Origin: Verrucomicrobiota bacterium
GTDB lineage: Bacteria; Verrucomicrobiota; Verrucomicrobiia; Verrucomicrobiales; Verrucomicrobiaceae
Assembly (NCBI GenBank): GCA_025360015.1
Contig: JANYCZ010000067.1
Span: 1-64,000, forward strand
Length of the DNA stretch: 64,000 bases
Direction of reading: 5' to 3'
Part shown: positions 52,701 to 58,700 of the stretch, piece after piece
How the letters are laid out: the number at the start of each line of letters is the position of its first letter
Position numbering within the stretch: position 1 is the first letter of the stretch
Made by a program: the position numbers and the translations under genes
Notes under the pieces: model-generated
The model's input: the letters and a program-made list of their open reading frames with translations, nothing else
Databases searched by the model: none
Told to the model about the DNA's origin: nothing

Positions 52701-55700
52701 GTTGGTGACGGTGATCGCATTGGCACCTTGGGTAATCGTCTGACCGGCAGCCGTGAGGCGCAAGGTATTGACGGCCGTCGCTCCAGTCAGGGTCAGATTG
52801 CCGCTATTGAAATAGTTCGTGGTTCCCGTGGCACCCGTGGCCGGGAGGGCTGTGGCCGCAGCAAGGGCGGTGACATTGGTCCCGTTTGAGGGGGCTGTAA
52901 TGTAGTCAATCGCACCGGTGGAAGCGTTGGTGATGTAGGCAAAACCACCAAGCTGGCCATTGAGAATGGCCGTCCCAGTGGGTGCCGTGGCAAACTGGAT
53001 CCCCGCCAGCGTTGCAGCCGGAGCAAAGTTCAAGGTGGCCCCGGCGGCACGTGTCCCGAAGCTCGCGAAATTCACAATATTGCTGAAGGTGCTGTTACCC
53101 GCAGCCACCTGGATCACCCCGTGGCCGAGGGTAGGAGTCAGCGCGCCCATGGTTTGAATCACGTTGGCCGTGTAAGTCAGCGCCCCATTGGCAGCGAGCT
53201 GGAAGGTGCCGCCTGCAAAGCCGTTGCCACCTACAGGATCACTCGCAAAAACAAGGTTGTTCGTCGCCGCGAAAAGATTGCTGCCAGTGCTCGTGGCGGC
53301 GGTGGGCTTGGCCTGGAAGGTGCCGCCAGCGATGGTCAATGCACCAGTGAAGCTGGCATTGGCACCAAACGTGAGCGCTGTGTTCGCTGCGACAGCTGTG
53401 CCGATACCGTTGCTGATTGTGACACTCTGACTTCCAACGGTGCCACTGACCGCCGTGACAATGCTGCCAGCAGGGATGTTAGTACCGCTGACTGACATAC
53501 CGATGGCAATCGCGTTAGATCCAGACTGCACCACGAAGCTGTTGGTGTTGATTGCACCGCCAGAAGCCACGGTGTAACTGGTGGGCTGCGCGGCGAAACT
53601 GGCCACCGCAGGGTCATACAGCCAGGTGCCGCTGCCAACCTTCGTCACACCCGCCGTGCCATTGATGACCGCCTGAAATTCAGCCGTTGTGCTCGTACCA
53701 CCCAGGAACTTGGTGCCCGTGCTGCCAGCACCAAACGGATTCTGAAAGATGAGACTGCCAGAACTGTTGTTCGCCAGCACAATAGCGTTCCCAGCACCGC
53801 TTGCATTGACGATCAGGTTCCCCGCGACCGTTTCCCCCGGACCTCTGTAATCCAGCGCGCCACCATTCAACTGCAGAGCCGCACCCGCACCCGATCCGAT
53901 CACCTTGGCAATCGTGGCCGTGCCTGAACCCGCCTGCGTCACCAGCAATGTGCCCCCGGTGACGTTCACACCACCAAGCATGTTGTCGGTTGTACCACCC
54001 GCCGTGTTGGCACCATTCATCACCAGGGTGCCCTGTCCGGACTTGGTGACGTTGTGCACCGCAGTGCTGGCATTGAGGACAAACCCGTTGAAAAGAATAT
54101 CGCCATTGCCAGCGCCAAACGTCATGGCCCGGTTGGCACCATCCCCCACCGTGACTGATCCATTGATCGTCAGCAGTCCGTTGCCAGTGTTGGAAAAAGC
54201 CAGCCCTTGGCTCATAGTACCAGAACTGGCGGAGAAATTAAACCCGTAGCCATCACGACCGCTGACCGTCAATGTGCCCGAACCTGTTCTGCCTACGGAC
54301 AGAGCCCCCATCAGAATGTTGCCCGAAACGCCGGAATAGCCGAGCAAGCCAGCAGCCGAAAGCGTTTCCGTACCCAGACCTGCACCACCGACTGCACGAT
54401 CAGCGAAAATGTTCATGTTTCCGTTGTTCTGGGCCAGTTTGATGTTTGAGAAACTTCCCGGCATGTCCGTCCTGAACTCAAACAAACCACCCGTTCCAGT
54501 GAGCTGGCTTCCGGAGCTGTCCAAACCAAGCTCTCCCCCGTTGGAGATGCGGAGGTCGCTACCGTCCACACGGACGTTGGTGACAAAATTGTTGTTCCAG
54601 TTCGTCAGCACCGTGGTTCCGGCAAGGGTCGTGGCGCTAACGCGGTACAAGCTCGGCTGTGCAGTGAGACCTCCCGTAATAAGGTCGTTGATGAAAAGGT
54701 TTCCGTTACCACTCATCGTCAGGCCGGTACTTCCGTTGGGACCCAGGTTCACCGTTCCCCCGGAGAAATACGTGTTGCCGGCAGCCGCTGCGACGCGCGT
54801 TTCCGTATTCTGCGACGTTGAAATGTTCCCCGAGAAAGTGTTGCCTCCGATGCTGATCAAGGCGTAGCCGGAGCCTCCATTATTTGCGGCTGGACCACGG
54901 CCCGCTAGCGAAAGACCCCGGTTAAAGGTGAGTCCCGAAAGCCCCCCCTGCACCACCAAGGTCCCCGAAGGGAAACCATTGGATGACGCGATGCCGTTCA
55001 CCGCGACGAGCGGTGAGGAACCCAGCTGACCCATGTTGCTGATCGTCAGGAAACCGTCGTTCACATTCACCATGCCGGAGAAAGTGTTGCTGTTGTTCGT
55101 CAGCGCCAGGTTGTAACCGGCATTGACTGCCAGCGATCCTGAACCTGAAACCACGCCGGCCAGGACGCCGCGGCCGTTCACGTTGCCCAGATTCACAAAG
55201 CTGGTGGCCGAACCACCGATATTCAGGTTGCCATTAAGGATGACATTGCCTCCCGCAGCACCACCACCGGTCAGTCCTGAAACCGTCTGGTTGAAGCCAT
55301 TGAGGTCCAATGCGGCTCCAGCCACATTGGCCAGGGTCACAGCAGAATTGGCGCTGAGGGCATTGGCAGAGCCAGCCTTTAATGCGCCGCTATTGACCAG
55401 GGTGGAACCGCTGAACACATTGCCCGTGCCAAACGTCAGAGCCGTTCCGGTCGCGGAACCCAGAGAGGCGGAGGAAATGGTGATCGTCGTGCCGTTCACG
55501 ATGGACGCCACCGTGGCCCCCGCTGGAATGCTCACGCCAGTAATGGCTTGGCCCACCGCGAGGTTGGCAGTGCTGGAGAGGCCTGAGATAGTGGTGGTGC
55601 CATTTGTGGTACCGGCCAGTTTGGTGATGGGAGCCAGGGTCAGAGCGCCAGTTCCCATTTTGACCAGGCTGCCGGTGCCGCTGCTGATCGGGCTGACAAT

Positions 55701-58700
55701 GGTAAGAACCCCCGTGCCATTTTGCTGCACGATGACTTCGGAGTTGTTCGCCCCGAGCTGGCCGCCGGCGAGCGTGCTGTTAAATGAACCCACCGCCTGG
55801 ATCGCACCACTGTTGAGGGTGAGAATGTTGCCGACTGCCCCCATGTTCACCGTCTGATTGGCGGAAGAGGCATCGAAAGTGAGAGAGTTCACCGAACGGG
55901 TGGTGATGCTGTTGCTCCAGAACAACGGATTGCTGGCCATTCCAGCAGTCGTGTAGTCATTGAACGGACCCGCGCCGTCATTGCTGTTGTCTGCCAAAGT
56001 CGAGAATGATGTGAGACGCACGATGTTGCCACCGCTGATCTGGGCCATGCCCGTCGCGGTTCCATCCTTCACCGAAGCGTACCCGAGGACGTTGTTCGCA
56101 CCCGCACCGGTGGCCGTGGTGGTGATGGCACTGCCCGCGCCCGAGATGTCAAAGGCCACGGTGCCACCCGCGCTGCGGGAGATAGAGCTGCCCGTGGCGA
56201 GCGTAGCGCCCGCTGCGACAATGACGCTGTTGCCAGTGCTGGCGGCGATGGTCAGATTGCCGATGCTCTGGCTTCCACTGGTGAGGCTCAAGATGCCCCC
56301 ACCCAGAGTGGTGCCGCTCAGGGTGCCAAAGGCACCGCCGGTAAAATTAAGTGTACCTCCCGTGATGCTGAGCGCACCCGTATTGGTGCCACCAGTGCCG
56401 GTGAGTGTCCATGTGCCCGCGCCAGCCTTGTTCAGCCCACCGGAACCGGTGGTTAGAGCTCCCGCGAGAGTGCCGCTGCCCGCCCCTGCAAGCGTCAGAT
56501 CGCCGACACCTGTGACTGCATTGGTGCTGCTGAGATTGAGTGACCCCCCATCAACGGAAACCGTAGCCGATGAGCCAAGGACCAATCCGCCGCCATAGGT
56601 GTTGGTGCCTGCACCTGTTGCATTCACCAAGGCGCCATTTTGACCTGCCAGTGAGCCCGTGCCGTTCAAGGTCAGCGCCTTGGTGCCGAAATTCAGACCA
56701 CTTCCAAAAAGCACCAGGGCAGCTCCAGGCTGCACGCTGACCGCTGCAGCGCCTGTACCCAGGGCCTGGGCATTCGTCAATGCAAGCACCCCTTCGCGCA
56801 CGTTTGTGGTCCCCGTGTAGGTGTTCGTGCCGCCAAGAAACAAGGTGCCGTTGCCAGCTTTGGTCAGACTACCCGCACCGCTGTTACCGATGGCATTGGC
56901 AAAATTGATCTGATTGTTATTAGTGTCGATTGTGGCACCACTGCCACCGAAGGTCAGCGTCCTGGCGGAGAGATCCACGCCAGATGCAGCAAACTGCACG
57001 CCACCTCCATTGAAAGTAACCCCCGCAGTACCAAGATTGGCCAAGGCGGTGATGTTGAGCAAACCACCATTGATGTTGGTGCCACCTGTATAAAGGTTGG
57101 TGCCGGTGAGTGTCAAAATGCCGGTCCCTACCTTTGTGAGAACACCTGCGGTGCCGCCCACTCCAAGCACGCCCGCGAAAGTCGTGTTTTCATTATTACT
57201 GCCTACCGTCAGTGTCTGCGTCCCCATCGTGACGGTACCGCCAGTGCCACCACCACCGGAGAGCGAGCCGATGGCCGTATCAAATCCCGTGATGTCCATG
57301 ACGACACCAGCAGCGTTGGCTATGGTCACCGCCGAACCAGAACCAAAAGCGTTTGCGATGCCGGCCTTCAAGGTACCGAGGTTGATGAAAGTTGCCCCAG
57401 TGTAAATGCTCGTGGAGCCCGACTGTCCAATGGTCAACGTGTTGCCGCTCGTACCGGCAAGAATAATGCCGCCCGCTCCCGAGATGTTGCCAATGAGAGA
57501 GCTGTTGAAGGCACCCGTGGTAACGGTCATCAGAGCGCCATTGTTGATGGCAATCGCACGATTGGCAGGGGTGGCGGCGGTGCCAACGGTGGTGGCGGCG
57601 GTGAAGGTCAGACCGCCGCTGCCATTGAATGTAAGCCCACCGGTGGCCGCACCCAAATTAGTGTTGGCACCGATGCTAACGGTGCCGCTGTTGATCACAA
57701 TACCCCCCGTGAAGCTGTTACCCGTGCTTGCAAGTGTCACAATATTGCTCCCAGAGGCCACCAGCGTCAGAACATTGGCGCCGTTGTTGGTGATGTTTGC
57801 ATTGACAGTAATGCCGAAACCACCACCGGTGGTGAGGTAGAGGTTGCCTGCCGCAGCGGTAGGCAGAGTGAGCGTGCCCGTGCCTGCCGTATTGCCGATG
57901 GTCAAAGTGCCGGAACTCGCGCTGGAATTGAGCACGCCGAATGTGCCGATTGACTGGGTGGAAGTCATCGTGATGGTGCCAGCCGCACCTTGATAGCGCA
58001 AACTGTTGATGTTATGAACCGTGCCAGAAGCCGTGTACCCGGCCGTCACGGTATAGTTGCTGGTGTTTGCAGAGGTGGTCGTAAAAGTCGTGTCCACAAT
58101 GACGCCTGCGATGGCGGCTGCTTGCACGCCAGTGGTGGCGCTGTAGGTCGCATAATCAGTCTGCGCATTGGCTGCCGTACCCACCGTCGCCCACGGGCCA
58201 ATGATAGTGTTAGCCGCATTGGCTGACTGGCCAAAGATGTTGATCTGGTTAGTCGCGGCACCCAAGGCCGTTCCGCCAGAAAACGTCACCACGGCACTTC
58301 CCGTCTGAGTCAGACCCGTGCCGCTGGTCCCAATGGTGATCAGTTCCGTCCCGCCTGTATTTGCGGTTGTAGAGACGATATTCAAACGCCCCGAATTTAA
58401 AGTGATGTTGCCCAGAGTCTGCGTGTAAGCGACATTGGGGTTCACCGGATTAGTCACAATAATCGTACCACCATTGGAGGCAATCGCCGCCGCGCTGTTG
58501 ACACGCGTGATTGGCGCATCGGTAAACGTCAGCGTGCCACCATTGGTGATCGTCTGAGCACTGCTGAGAGTGATCGTGGTCCCGCTGATGGCTGTGACAA
58601 CTGGGCTGCCGCTAATCCCGGCGGCCGCGCCAACCAGAACCTGCCCGATCGCAATGCCCGTGGCGCTTGCGACGGTGACTGTGGTGCTGGCCGTTGTAGC

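Larger units (their letters stand above)
32920..58670 (-). repeat. Ten copies of a ~45-residue GQxVxGxGI module inside the giant gene
   Basis: A recurring protein segment of the form (T)GLxxGQxVxGxGIxxGTTVxSIxxxTTFTLSxxA, ending in LTFG. Approximate places, 5' to 3' in the gene: 58670, 55590, 53520, 51470, 49010, 44430, 43620, 39700, 33280, 33050. Examples are AVGQAITGVSIPAGATVASI and YAGQYVRGTGITGGTFIASV. It is inserted between beta-strand repeat blocks and is distinct from them. Confidence 0.75.
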
